A DNA stretch of 64,000 bases from an uncultured Actinomycetes bacterium (lineage in GTDB: Bacteria > Actinomycetota > Acidimicrobiia > Acidimicrobiales > RAAP-2): contig CAIKAC010000013.1 of the NCBI GenBank assembly GCA_903825305.1, positions 1 to 64,000 on the forward strand, written 5' to 3'. Numbering within the stretch: the stretch's first letter is position 1; every line of letters starts with the position of its first letter. The notes beneath the pieces were generated by a model that saw nothing but the letters and a program-made list of their open reading frames with translations, did not search any database and was not told where the DNA came from. This document shows, one piece after another, positions 22,132 to 29,262 of the stretch. The position numbers were made by a program, and so were the translations under genes.

Positions 22132-22427
22132 GAGCCACCCGATACAGCGGTTGCCGATTGCGAGGTGCTTGTGGTGCCGGTGGTGCCAGTCGTACTCGTG
22201 GTGGCGGTCGTTCCCGTCGTGCCAGTAGAACCCGACGTGGCACTCGTTGCCGTAGTGCCCGAGCTGGCGCTCGCTGAGACGCTGCTGCTCTTTGCGCTCG
22301 CACTAGCCGTGGTGGAGGCGCTCTGGTCGACGAACATGGTCATGGCCCCTGCCATCGCCACACTGCCGAGAACAGCGAGGGAGGTCGTGGCCTTAATGAT
22401 TGCGTTGCCGTTGCGTCGAGATTGCAT
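22128..22427 (-). CDS. short Thr/Ser-rich membrane-anchored protein with C-terminal SGGS tail, putative flavin carrier (copy 1)
   Basis: 99 residues. The N-terminus MQSRRNGNAIIKATTSLAVL leads a hydrophobic helix (about 10-33), then a low-complexity region of Ser, Thr, Ala and Gly with TGTTGTT-type repeats to the end, QSATAVSGGS. It has no known domain. The helix and tail are shared with the larger copy at 22556 (about 20 identities in the first 33 residues; tail T-A-[VF]-S-G-G-S in both). AVSGGS is close to the AVSGAT-type site that ApbE flavinylates in FMN-binding domains. The stop overlaps the apbE start. AAGGAG lies 7 nt before the ATG. Function is inferred, not known; it could also be a wall-spanning linker. 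Confidence 0.7.
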   Translation of the reverse strand: MQSRRNGNAIIKATTSLAVLGSVAMAGAMTMFVDQSASTTASASAKSSSVSASASSGTTATSATSGSTGTTGTTATTSTTGTTGTTSTSQSATAVSGGS

Positions 22428-22440
22428 GGGTGCTCCTTAG

Positions 22441-22452
22441 GGGTAGGTACCC
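22441..22452. repeat. palindrome GGGTAGGTACCC upstream of the short Ser/Thr-rich gene
   Basis: Five-base arms GGGTA/TACCC around 2 nt, 13 nt upstream of ATG 22427 and next to the ribosome-binding site. The larger copy has a related GGGG-TTA-CCCC palindrome in the same place, so a shared operator or RNA hairpin is possible. Confidence 0.35.
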
Positions 22453-22498
22453 ATTGTGGGAGGCCTGGCTAAGGAGACCTTGGGGACGAGATAAGAAC

Positions 22499-22514
22499 GG
22501 CTGAAGAATCAGCC
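22499..22514 (-). terminator. hairpin between the two Ser/Thr-rich genes, possible weak terminator
   Basis: On the minus strand GGCTGA-TTCT-TCAGCC is a perfect 6-bp stem with a 4-nt loop, about 40 nt after the stop at 22556. The following bases (GTTCTTATC) are only partly T-rich. It could lower read-through so that the larger carrier is made in excess of apbE and the reductase genes. Confidence 0.35.
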
Positions 22515-22555
22515 AACAGGTACGAAGTTCGCGGGCCGTTGAGCGCCGCTCGCGA

Positions 22556-23053
22556 TCAAGAACCGCCAGAAAATGCTGTCGGTGGTTGTTGAACCGGAAC
22601 TTGGGTGACGCCCGTCGTTCCCGTTGAGCCTGAATTGCTTGGTGTAGGCGTGGTCGGTGTGGTCACCGGAGCACTCGCCCCCGCGCCGGAATTTGTGTTG
22701 CTTGGCGTCGAACTCGATCCAGAACTGCTTGAGCTCGAACCCGAAGAAGACGAACCAGAAGAAGACGAAGACGAGCCCGACGATGATCCGGCTGAACTCG
22801 AACTTCCCGTGCTTGGGGAGCTCGATGCACCGCTCGAGCCGGCAGCAGGAGTGCTGGGTGCTACCGCAGGGTTCGAAGCGTTGGAGTTCGCTGGGGCGAC
22901 CGTACTGCTCGATCCAGCTGAGGAACTGTACGACTTGCCCGCATAAGCGTGACCGACGAATACCGTCATGACACCAGCCATACAGACGCCGCCCACGACG
23001 GTGGCCGACGTGGCCGCTTTAATTGCTTTGCTTCCGTTGTTCCTTGAACGCAT
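22556..23053 (-). CDS. Ser-rich membrane-anchored protein with C-terminal SGGS tail, putative flavin carrier (copy 2)
   Basis: 165 residues. N-terminus MRSRNNGSKAIKAATSATVV, then a hydrophobic helix (about 10-34) ending HAYAG, where a signal peptidase could also cut. A long Ser/Gly/Pro low-complexity stretch follows (about 38-125, with SSSS-GSSSSGSS runs), then a Thr/Pro region and the tail QQPPTAFSGGS. It is paralogous to the 99-residue protein at 22128 at both ends, with the linker longer and of different composition, which suggests selection on the anchor and the tail rather than the middle. CAGGAG lies about 5 nt before the ATG, with a palindrome just upstream. It is the first gene after the two-component pair. 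Proposed to present a flavin at varied distance from the membrane; not proven. Confidence 0.7.
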   Translation of the reverse strand: MRSRNNGSKAIKAATSATVVGGVCMAGVMTVFVGHAYAGKSYSSSAGSSSTVAPANSNASNPAVAPSTPAAGSSGASSSPSTGSSSSAGSSSGSSSSSSGSSSSGSSSSSSGSSSTPSNTNSGAGASAPVTTPTTPTPSNSGSTGTTGVTQVPVQQPPTAFSGGS

Positions 23054-23063
23054 GGAGACTCCT

Positions 23064-23088
23064 GAGAAGAGGGGTTACCCCTATTCTC
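23064..23088. repeat. 25-nt imperfect palindrome upstream of the larger Ser-rich gene
   Basis: GAGAA-G-AGGGG-TTA-CCCCT-A-TTCTC: two 5-bp stems separated by one mismatch, 3-nt loop, ending 10 nt before ATG 23053 and touching the ribosome-binding site. It may be an operator or a translation-controlling hairpin. The core GGGGTTACCCC resembles GGGTAGGTACCC before the paralogue. Confidence 0.4.
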
Positions 23089-23117
23089 GGCGCCCAAGGT
23101 AAAAGCGACGTGGTCAC

Positions 23118-23139
23118 TTCATAAGAAATCGTGAAGAAT
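23118..23139 (-). promoter_or_regulatory. candidate OmpR-type response-regulator binding site
   Basis: On the minus strand two TTCTT-starting 11-mers stand head to tail (TTCTTCACGAT, TTCTTATGAAG), with an 11-bp period as used by OmpR/PhoB regulators. The site lies between the sensor kinase stop and the larger Ser-rich gene, 65-86 nt before its ATG, where an activator would bind. The regulator encoded at 24495 is the natural candidate. Confidence 0.3.
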
Positions 23140-23148
23140 GTTTAGAAA

Positions 23149-24498
23149 TTAACTTGTTGTTGGCAGCGTAAGTCGAAGCGTTGCGCCGCCGCCGGGAGCG
23201 TTCAGGGCTTCGATGGTGCCACCTTCATCGGCAACCACCTCCGCCACGATGGAGAGTCCAAGTCCAGATCCCGGAAGGGCTCGAGCTTCATCAGAACGGT
23301 AGAAGCGATCAAAAATCTTGGTGAGATCCTCATCTTTAATCCCTGGACCTTGGTCGGTAACTTCCAAGGTGCCATCCGCCAAGGTGACACTGATCGTGGA
23401 GCTGTCCGGCGAGAACTTCAATGCGTTGGAGAGCAAGTTGGAAATAGCTCGGTGAACACGGTCACGGTGAACGAAGACTCGGGTGGGCTCAAGATGAGCC
23501 TCGAAGGTAATGCCCCGAGCTCGGCCGTGAGCGTTGAAGACGTCGACCAGTAGCTGCACCATCTCATCGAGATCTTCGGTGGTTGCTACTGAATCAGTTT
23601 GACCTGAGCGTGCGAGTTCCGTGATGTCGCCAACCAAACTCGTCATTTCGTCGACCTGCGTCATGACGTCATTGAGCAGTTGCTTACGATCCTCGGCCTC
23701 GAGTCGATCGAACTGCTGAAGAACTTGAGCGTTGGTTCGCATCGAAGTCAAGGGTGTACGAAGTTCGTGACTGGCGTCGAGGACGAGTTGTCGCTGCTGA
23801 ATTTGGCTACGGTCAAGGGCGCTGAGCAGGCTATTGAAGCTACGCCGCAGGCGGCCCAACTCATCTTTGCCACCTTCATCGAGCCGTTGGGTTACATCGG
23901 TCGTCTCAGCAAGTTGTTCGATTCCTTCGGTTACCGCGTCCAAGGGGCGAATGACCAGGCGAGCCACCAGCCAGCCAAACAACGCGGCAAGTACCGTGCC
24001 AAGAATGGCTACGAGCAACAATGCCAGTTCTAGGTGGCGAAGTTGCCGGTCAATGCCGTTGAGCGGAACCGCAATTTGCAGCGCGCCCGAGGTGGTCATC
24101 GTCGTCGTCTGCTGGTTGGCGCCGACTACTTGGCCCGCGTCGAGAGGAATAATCAGTTCGCGGTAGTACGCACCGTTATCGCTAAAGCTCGCAAAGGCTT
24201 CTTCCTCATTGTCCCCAGTGGCGATAGACCGAGCAACGGGTCCTACGGGCAGGGTGCCAAAGGGTGATGATGCCAACACGGTGCCGTTGGCGTATATGAC
24301 TTGAAAGATCTGGCCGTTGAGGGCATCGGTATCGATGAAGGGCCCGCGATCAATTTGGGTAGCAGCTGCACTCAGCGAGTCATCGGCCGATGAGACCAGC
24401 GAGTTTTTGGCGACGTACCATGCACCCGCGCATGCGATGATGACGGCGACGGCAACGGCGAGCGAGGTCGCGATAACGATGCGAAGACGAAAGGTCAC
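23149..24498 (-). CDS. two-component sensor histidine kinase, MprB-like
   Basis: 449 residues. TM helix 1 (about 7-30), an extracytoplasmic sensor part (31-155), TM helix 2 (about 156-180), a HAMP domain (181-232), the HisKA H-box [16 protein letters not shown] with phospho-acceptor H244, then the HATPase domain with [15 protein letters not shown] (N box), [13 protein letters not shown] (G1) and [20 protein letters not shown] (F and G2). Sensor residues show no known ligand domain; the segment near 125-140 is rich in Thr and Gln. Overlaps the regulator gene by 4 nt. Its position before the electron-transfer genes suggests it senses envelope redox state or stress, as MprB does for envelope stress; this is inference. 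Confidence 0.92.
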   Translation of the reverse strand: MTFRLRIVIATSLAVAVAVIIACAGAWYVAKNSLVSSADDSLSAAATQIDRGPFIDTDALNGQIFQVIYANGTVLASSPFGTLPVGPVARSIATGDNEEEAFASFSDNGAYYRELIIPLDAGQVVGANQQTTTMTTSGALQIAVPLNGIDRQLRHLELALLLVAILGTVLAALFGWLVARLVIRPLDAVTEGIEQLAETTDVTQRLDEGGKDELGRLRRSFNSLLSALDRSQIQQRQLVLDASHELRTPLTSMRTNAQVLQQFDRLEAEDRKQLLNDVMTQVDEMTSLVGDITELARSGQTDSVATTEDLDEMVQLLVDVFNAHGRARGITFEAHLEPTRVFVHRDRVHRAISNLLSNALKFSPDSSTISVTLADGTLEVTDQGPGIKDEDLTKIFDRFYRSDEARALPGSGLGLSIVAEVVADEGGTIEALNAPGGGATLRLTLPTTS

Positions 24499-25169
24499 GA
24501 CTCTCGCAGGCTGTAGCCAATACCGCGAACCGTTTGGATGAGTCGCGAATCGCCATTTTCTTCAAGCTTGCGCCGTAGGTACCCGACGTAGACGGCGAGT
24601 GAATTGGTGCCCGAATCAAAGTCGTAACCCCATACGCGATCGAGAATTTGCTCTCGAGTAAGGACTTGGCGTGGGTTCTCGAGGAACATTTCGAGAAGGT
24701 CAAACTCGATCTTGGTCAAGGAGAAAGAGCGCTCTCCGCGCTTGGCTTCACGCGTTGACACATCAAGTGTCAAATCTTCAAATCGCAACACCTCGCCACT
24801 TGCCCCTGGCGCTCGGCGGCGCAGCAGCGCTCTTAGCCGAGCGAAGAGTTCAGACAAATCAAAGGGCTTGGGCATGTAGTCATCCGCCCCGGCATCGAGT
24901 CCTTCGACACGATCGTCAACCGCGCCTCGAGCCGTGAGCATGAGAACCGGAGTCATGTCTCCAAGAGACCGAAGCCTTCTGCACACCTCAAGGCCATCAA
25001 TGTCAGGCATCTGAAGGTCAAGGATGACGGCATCAGGGGCCCGTTGCCCCAGAATCCTCAAGGCTTCGGTTCCATTGGCAGCAAGATCTACTTCGTAGCC
25101 TTCGAGCACCAGGGCCCGGCGGAGCGAGTCTCGGACCGCTTGGTCATCGTCAACAACAAGAATGTTCAT
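24495..25169 (-). CDS. OmpR-family response regulator, MprA-like
   Basis: 224 residues. The receiver domain has the acidic pocket VVDDDQ, phospho-acceptor D51 (VILDLQMPD), the Thr/Ala [10 protein letters not shown] switch and KPF. The C-terminal winged-helix domain (about 125-224) has [16 protein letters not shown] and [19 protein letters not shown], ending in the wing motif [14 protein letters not shown]. It binds tandem DNA repeats as a dimer. AAGGAG lies 7 nt before ATG 25169. First gene of the minus-strand cluster; the probable activator of the flavin electron-transfer genes. A 10-bp hairpin lies about 70 nt upstream of its start. Confidence 0.94.
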   Translation of the reverse strand: MNILVVDDDQAVRDSLRRALVLEGYEVDLAANGTEALRILGQRAPDAVILDLQMPDIDGLEVCRRLRSLGDMTPVLMLTARGAVDDRVEGLDAGADDYMPKPFDLSELFARLRALLRRRAPGASGEVLRFEDLTLDVSTREAKRGERSFSLTKIEFDLLEMFLENPRQVLTREQILDRVWGYDFDSGTNSLAVYVGYLRRKLEENGDSRLIQTVRGIGYSLRES

Positions 25170-25680
25170 GCACGGACTCCTTGGAATGGTTGCCAGAGTG
25201 AAGGATAATCACCAAGCGTCGGGTGTGAACGACTCCTGTTTCGCTTTCATCAAGGCGAAACAGCGATTTATGAGATCTCGATAAGAGCCATGATCGCCAT
25301 CACGCGTCGATTCGTGAAGAAAATTCGGCGCGATTCGGTGCCGCTCATGACAGACCCTCATGCGCTGAACCCAATTGAAGAACTTGCTAAGAAGCCAAGT
25401 CCTACGCATTGGCCCATGCACCATGGCCTGTCAATTCTTCCGCGTTTGTGATGGAGTGCTGCTCGGGATCGGGTCTCGTTGAGGCGATCATCAGAGGGTA
25501 GGAGCAATAGAAATGCCGTGCATTAGGCTCATTGCTCGGTCTGACAAGCAGCTCACCCCCTGATCCTCGAGACGCCGTGTGCCAACAGAGGCGACAGGGA
25601 GTGAAATACTTGAACGGCCAATCAAGAGCACGCAGTAGCCCGATCACGGTCTCCATGGGTGCGCTTGAGCAACGGTTCTT
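25170..25680. other. 511-nt non-coding region between the response regulator and tRNA-Gln
   Basis: No convincing gene of more than 60 residues. A 53-codon open frame (25290-25451, plus strand, basic start MIAITRRFVKKIRRD) has no ribosome-binding site and no family I know. The 25238-25261 inverted repeat is the only strong structure seen. The rest probably holds the promoters of the two-component genes and of tRNA-Gln. Confidence 0.5.
25238..25261. repeat. inverted repeat, 10-bp stem with 4-nt loop, upstream of the response regulator gene
   Basis: GTTTCGCTTT and its partner AAGGCGAAAC pair over 10 positions (one T-G) around CATC. It lies 69-92 nt before ATG 25169 on the minus strand. There is no T-run on either side, so an operator or leader hairpin is more likely than a terminator. 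Confidence 0.4.
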
Positions 25681-25753
25681 TCGCGGGTAGTTCAATTGGC
25701 AGAACAACGGACTTTGAATCCGTATGTTGGAGGTTCGAGTCCTCCCCCGCGAG
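25681..25753 (+). tRNA. tRNA-Gln (anticodon TTG)
   Basis: 73 nt. Acceptor stem TCGCGGG pairs with CCCGCGA (U1-A72 as usual for Gln). The anticodon stem-loop reads CGGAC-TTTGAAT-CCG with anticodon TTG for codon CAA. The T loop is TTCGAGT with stem GGAGG/CCTCC. The discriminator is G and CCA is not encoded. It lies 48 nt before glmU, so the two may share a transcript. Confidence 0.95.
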
Positions 25754-25801
25754 CGTGAGATATTCCGGCAGCCTCGCAAGGGCCGGGGGAGAGGTAGCCA
25801 C

Positions 25802-26896
25802 ATGGGGTCGATTGCCACGGGCGGTCAGCTTGGTGCGATCGTTCTCGCCGCCGGTGAGGGAACGCGAATGCGCTCCTCGACACCAAAGCCACTCCATGAA
25901 TTGTGTGGCCGTGCCATGGTGCTGCACATCCTTGACGCCTTAGCGATGATTGACGTTGATCGCGTGGTAGTCGTTGTAGGGCATCAAGCCGAGCGGGTGC
26001 GCGCCGCCATTATTGACGGGGCCCCACAAGGCCTTGACGTGCAGTTCGTCACTCAAGAGCAACAACGCGGAACGGGCGATGCCGTGAGTATCGCTCTAAG
26101 CGCATTTGACCACTTTCGAGAAGGTGACGATCTTCTCGTGATGCCAGCTGATACTCCGTTATTGACGAGTACCACCTTGGCCAATCTTGTTCGTCGCCAT
26201 CGAGCAGTCGACACAGCCGTGACCTTATTGTCGACGACCCTTGAGGATCCAACCGGCTACGGGCGAATTTTGAGGGCTCGTGATGGTCGCGTCTGTGGCA
26301 TTGTCGAACAAGCGGATGCAACGGAGCAAGAGCAATTGATCCGTGAAATCAATACCTCGATTTACTGCTTCCGAGCCGCTCTCGTGGGCCCGGCCTTGCG
26401 CCGAATTTCAGCTTCGAATGCCCAAGGTGAGTTGTACCTCACCGACATCGTGGGTGTGTTGTTCGAGGCGGGATACCAAAGTGATGCACTCGTCGGCGAC
26501 CAAGACGAAGTGGCGGGGGTCAATGATCGTCTCCAGCTCGCCGCGGCTGAAGCGGTGATGCGCCGTCGCATCAATGAGTCCTGGATGCGTCGCGGCATCA
26601 ACCTTGAAGATCCTGACGGCACCATGATCGATTGGTCTGTTGTGCTCCATGCGGACACCCAGATTCTCGCGGGCACCTCGCTTCGCGGACATTGCGAGGT
26701 GGGTGGTGGCTGTCGCATCGGACCCCATGCGGTAATTGAAGACGCGCGCATTGGTGAAAACGTGATCATTCGTAGTGCCGAAATCCGTGGCGCCACGGTT
26801 GGCAACGCCGCGACCATTGAGAGTTTTTGTCAGTTGGGTCCTGATGCACAGGTCGCCGATGCTGAGGTGCTCGAGGCGTTCACCAAGCGACCGTAA
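25802..26896 (+). CDS. glmU: UDP-GlcNAc pyrophosphorylase domain of GlmU with shortened left-handed beta-helix (acetyltransferase half missing)
   Basis: 364 residues against about 450-495 in normal GlmU. The N-terminal nucleotidyltransferase domain is complete: LAAGEGTRMRSSTPKPLHEL, VTQEQQRGTGDAVSIAL, MPADTPLL, YGRILRARDG, ELYLTDIV. It makes UDP-GlcNAc from GlcNAc-1-P and UTP. The beta-helix (about 245-364) stops at IGPDAQVADAE, near the point where E. coli GlmU has Arg333, so the catalytic His, Lys and Asn residues of the glucosamine-1-phosphate acetyltransferase are absent. Only 55 bases separate the stop from prs and none code for the missing part, so this is no simple frameshift. GlcN-1-P acetylation must be done by another protein. 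Start ATG 25802 with a GGGGGAGAGG ribosome-binding region. Confidence 0.88.
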   Translation: MGSIATGGQLGAIVLAAGEGTRMRSSTPKPLHELCGRAMVLHILDALAMIDVDRVVVVVGHQAERVRAAIIDGAPQGLDVQFVTQEQQRGTGDAVSIALSAFDHFREGDDLLVMPADTPLLTSTTLANLVRRHRAVDTAVTLLSTTLEDPTGYGRILRARDGRVCGIVEQADATEQEQLIREINTSIYCFRAALVGPALRRISASNAQGELYLTDIVGVLFEAGYQSDALVGDQDEVAGVNDRLQLAAAEAVMRRRINESWMRRGINLEDPDGTMIDWSVVLHADTQILAGTSLRGHCEVGGGCRIGPHAVIEDARIGENVIIRSAEIRGATVGNAATIESFCQLGPDAQVADAEVLEAFTKRP

Positions 26897-26938
26897 CTCG
26901 CGGGAACGAACGCGGCGCCGAAGGGCTTCGTTTCTTGG

Positions 26939-26944
26939 TAGCGT
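26939..26944 (+). promoter_or_regulatory. putative -10 element (TAGCGT) for prs
   Basis: TAGCGT ends 7 nt before GTG 26952. This favours GTG 26952 over ATG 26958. Confidence 0.38.
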
Positions 26945-26951
26945 TCCCCGC

Positions 26952-27923
26952 GTGGAGATGATTCCCAAGCGCCGAATGATCCTGGCCTCTGGCCGTTCGC
27001 ACCCCGAGTTGAGCGCCAAGATTGCCGCTCACCTTGGCATTGAGCTCTCAGAGCCCAATTTGAGAGAGTTTGCCAACGGGGAGGTGCATTGCCGCTTTGA
27101 CACCTCGCTTCGAGGCTCCGACGTCTTTTTGATCCAAACCCACTGCGATTCGGTCAATGACTCAATTATGGAGCAGCTCATCATGATTGATGCTGCCAAG
27201 CGTGCGTCGGCCAAGCGCATCACCGCGGTGTGCCCCTTCTATGGCTATTCGCGCCAAGACCGCAAGTCAACGGGCCGAGAGCCCATCACCGCCAAGCTCG
27301 TGGCCGACATGCTGCAAGCAGCTGGGGTCGATCGCGTGATGTCGGTTGACTTGCACTCTGGTCAAATTCAAGGGTTCTTCAATGTTCCCGTTGACCACCT
27401 CACGGCAAGTCCCATCATTGAGAATTACCTGCGCGAAAACGTCAAGAGCGATTTGGTCATTGTTTCGCCCGACGCTGGTCGAGTGAAGGTTGCTGAACGC
27501 TATGCCAAGCACCTCGGCGCCGACCTCGCCCTGGTCCACAAGACCAGACCCCGTGGCACCATCAACCAGGTGGAGGCACTGCACGTTGTGGGTGACGTGG
27601 AGGGTCGACACTGCGTCTTGATCGACGACATGATCGATACCGCAGGAACCATTTGTGCCGCTGGGGATCTCTTGATGAAGTCAGGAGCTAAAGATATTTG
27701 GGCAATGGCGACCCACCCCATTCTCTCGAACCCTGCGGCCGAGCGCCTCAAGAACTCTGCCTTTTCACGGGTGGTGGTCACCGACACCCTGCCAATTCCC
27801 GAAGAACACCGCTTTGACGGGCTCGAAATCTTGACGGTGGCCGATGTGATTGGCCAAGGCATTGACGCGGTCTTTGAGGACAACTCCGTTTCGGAGATCT
27901 TCGGTGGGGAAAACCTCGCCTAA
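26952..27923 (+). CDS. prs: ribose-phosphate pyrophosphokinase (PRPP synthetase)
   Basis: 323 residues. The N-terminus MEMIPKRRMILASGRSHPEL is typical, then REFANGEVHCRF, FLIQTHC, the flexible-loop region FYGYSRQDRKSTGREPITAK, the metal-site DLHSGQIQGFF, VSPDAGRVKVAERYAKHLG and the PRPP loop VLIDDMIDTAGTICAAG. It makes 5-phosphoribosyl-diphosphate from ribose-5-phosphate and ATP for nucleotides, His and Trp. The glmU-prs order is conserved in many bacteria. GTG 26952 is chosen from the upstream TAGCGT and from the usual actinobacterial N-terminus. Confidence 0.95.
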   Translation: MEMIPKRRMILASGRSHPELSAKIAAHLGIELSEPNLREFANGEVHCRFDTSLRGSDVFLIQTHCDSVNDSIMEQLIMIDAAKRASAKRITAVCPFYGYSRQDRKSTGREPITAKLVADMLQAAGVDRVMSVDLHSGQIQGFFNVPVDHLTASPIIENYLRENVKSDLVIVSPDAGRVKVAERYAKHLGADLALVHKTRPRGTINQVEALHVVGDVEGRHCVLIDDMIDTAGTICAAGDLLMKSGAKDIWAMATHPILSNPAAERLKNSAFSRVVVTDTLPIPEEHRFDGLEILTVADVIGQGIDAVFEDNSVSEIFGGENLA

Positions 27924-28021
27924 GGGATCGGTGGAAGTGTCCCTGTGGAGGCACTAACATGGGACCCCCGTCCGGAGCCTGGTGGTTCTGACGAAACCTG
28001 CTGCCAAGGAGCAAGCTAGAA

Positions 28022-28633
28022 ATGTCCGAGATCACCCTTACTGCCAAGACCGACCGCGAGACCGGAACGCGCGCTACGCGTCGCCTGCGTCGTGAAGGCC
28101 TCATCCCTGCTGTTGTCTACGGTCACGGCATGGACCCCGTCGCCATCGCCGTGAACGGCCCTGACCTTCGCGTGGCGCTCAACGGCGAGGCTGGCTTGAA
28201 CCAATTGATTGAGCTCAATGCTGATGGCAAGAGTTACCTTGTCCTCGCCAAGGTGCTTCAGCGTCACCCAGTTCGTGGCACCTTGCAGCACGTTGATTTC
28301 CAGATCACGAGCCGCGACGAGACCGTGACGGTGGAAGTACCCATCACCGTGGTTGGTGACGCGGTTGAGGTTCGTCACGCTGGTGGCGCCGTGGACCAGC
28401 AGGTCTACACGATTTCCGTGTCTGCTCGTCCTGGCAATATCCCCACCAACATCGATGTCGACATCTCGCACTTGCAGCCAGGCGACATCTTCCGTGTCGC
28501 AGACTTGGTCTTGCCTGACGGTGTCGTTGCTGCTGGTGAGCCAGAGACCGCTGTTGCCATCGCCCACGGCGCTCGCGCCGCTGAGGCTGAAGGTGGCGAA
28601 GGAGCCGAGGCGGCTGAGTCCGCCGAGGCGTAA
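28022..28633 (+). CDS. rplY: 50S ribosomal protein L25/general stress protein Ctc (bL25)
   Basis: 203 residues. The 5S rRNA-binding L25 domain (1-95) starts SEITLTAKTDRETGTRATRR and has the LIPAVVYGHG strand; the TL5-like beta domain follows (95-183, QHVDFQITSRDETVTVEVPI). An acidic Glu/Ala tail (about 183-203) ends the protein. It binds 5S rRNA in the 50S subunit, and the longer Ctc form is linked to stress tolerance. AAGGAG at 28004-28009 precedes ATG 28022. Followed by pth, as in many actinobacteria. Confidence 0.94.
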   Translation: MSEITLTAKTDRETGTRATRRLRREGLIPAVVYGHGMDPVAIAVNGPDLRVALNGEAGLNQLIELNADGKSYLVLAKVLQRHPVRGTLQHVDFQITSRDETVTVEVPITVVGDAVEVRHAGGAVDQQVYTISVSARPGNIPTNIDVDISHLQPGDIFRVADLVLPDGVVAAGEPETAVAIAHGARAAEAEGGEGAEAAESAEA

Positions 28634-28641
28634 CTCCCGTT

Positions 28642-29262
28642 ATGGCGCTGCGCCGTCGAGGCGCGCAAGAGCGCTTAGGTGATGCCGCTGACCTTTTGGT
28701 GATTGGCCTCGGAAATCCCGGCAAAGAGTACGAGGGAACTCGACACAATGTCGGGGCCATGGCCGTCGAGCGATTAGCAGAGCGTTATCGCGCTTCGCTC
28801 AAGGTAGAGCCTCGCCAGCGCGCTTCGCTTGGGGTAGTGAGCGTGGACGGCAAAAGAGTCGCGCTGAGCATCCCAACGACCTACATGAATGAATCGGGCG
28901 CAGCCCTGCCAGGGCTCCTCAAGCGTTGCGGCCTGAATGACGTGTCCAAGATTTTGGTCATTCACGACGAGCTTGATCTTGATGCAGGAAGGTTGCAACT
29001 CAAAGTCGGTGGGGGAATTGCCGGACACAACGGCCTTCGCTCCATCAAATCTGTCTTGAATTCTGCAGAATTTTTGCGACTCAGAATTGGTGTTGGCCGG
29101 CCACCGTCTCGAGAGGCGGGGGCCTCGTGGGTGTTGTCGAAAGCCCGAGGTGCTGACGCCACTGCCATTGAGGATGCGATCTCGCGAGCCGGTGACGCCG
29201 TCGCGCTTGTGGTGTCCAACGGCATTGAGCGTGCGATGACGGAAGTGAATACCCGTGGCTAA
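28642..29262 (+). CDS. pth: peptidyl-tRNA hydrolase
   Basis: 206 residues. After a short basic extension come LVIGLGNPGKEYEGTRHNVG (the family hallmark with catalytic His), IPTTYMNESGAALPGLLKRC, the VIHDELDLDAGRLQLKVGGG strand and GHNGLRSI. It frees tRNA from peptidyl-tRNAs dropped by ribosomes. The first 17 residues (ALRRRGAQERLGDAADL) are not part of the fold; a later start is possible but no other strong start is visible. Its stop overlaps mfd by 8 nt. Confidence 0.93.
   Translation: MALRRRGAQERLGDAADLLVIGLGNPGKEYEGTRHNVGAMAVERLAERYRASLKVEPRQRASLGVVSVDGKRVALSIPTTYMNESGAALPGLLKRCGLNDVSKILVIHDELDLDAGRLQLKVGGGIAGHNGLRSIKSVLNSAEFLRLRIGVGRPPSREAGASWVLSKARGADATAIEDAISRAGDAVALVVSNGIERAMTEVNTRG

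Noticed and set aside
22428-22555. A frameshifted FMN-binding domain after the larger Ser-rich gene
   Set aside because: All frames of this 128-nt gap lack the FMN-binding-domain pattern and it is far too short; the gap holds a hairpin and the ribosome-binding site of the next gene.
22556-22900. Repeats in the Ser-rich region as a CRISPR or minisatellite
   Set aside because: The repeats are Ser/Gly codon runs in one frame, irregular in length, with no spacers.
25290-25451. A 53-codon open frame in the 25.2-25.7 kb gap
   Set aside because: No ribosome-binding site, no TAnnnT element at the right distance and no known family; it is probably chance.
26775-26951. An N-terminal extension of prs overlapping glmU
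   Set aside because: The open frame continues upstream, but the PRPP synthetase family starts at about 26952 and the upstream codons are the glmU gene in another frame.
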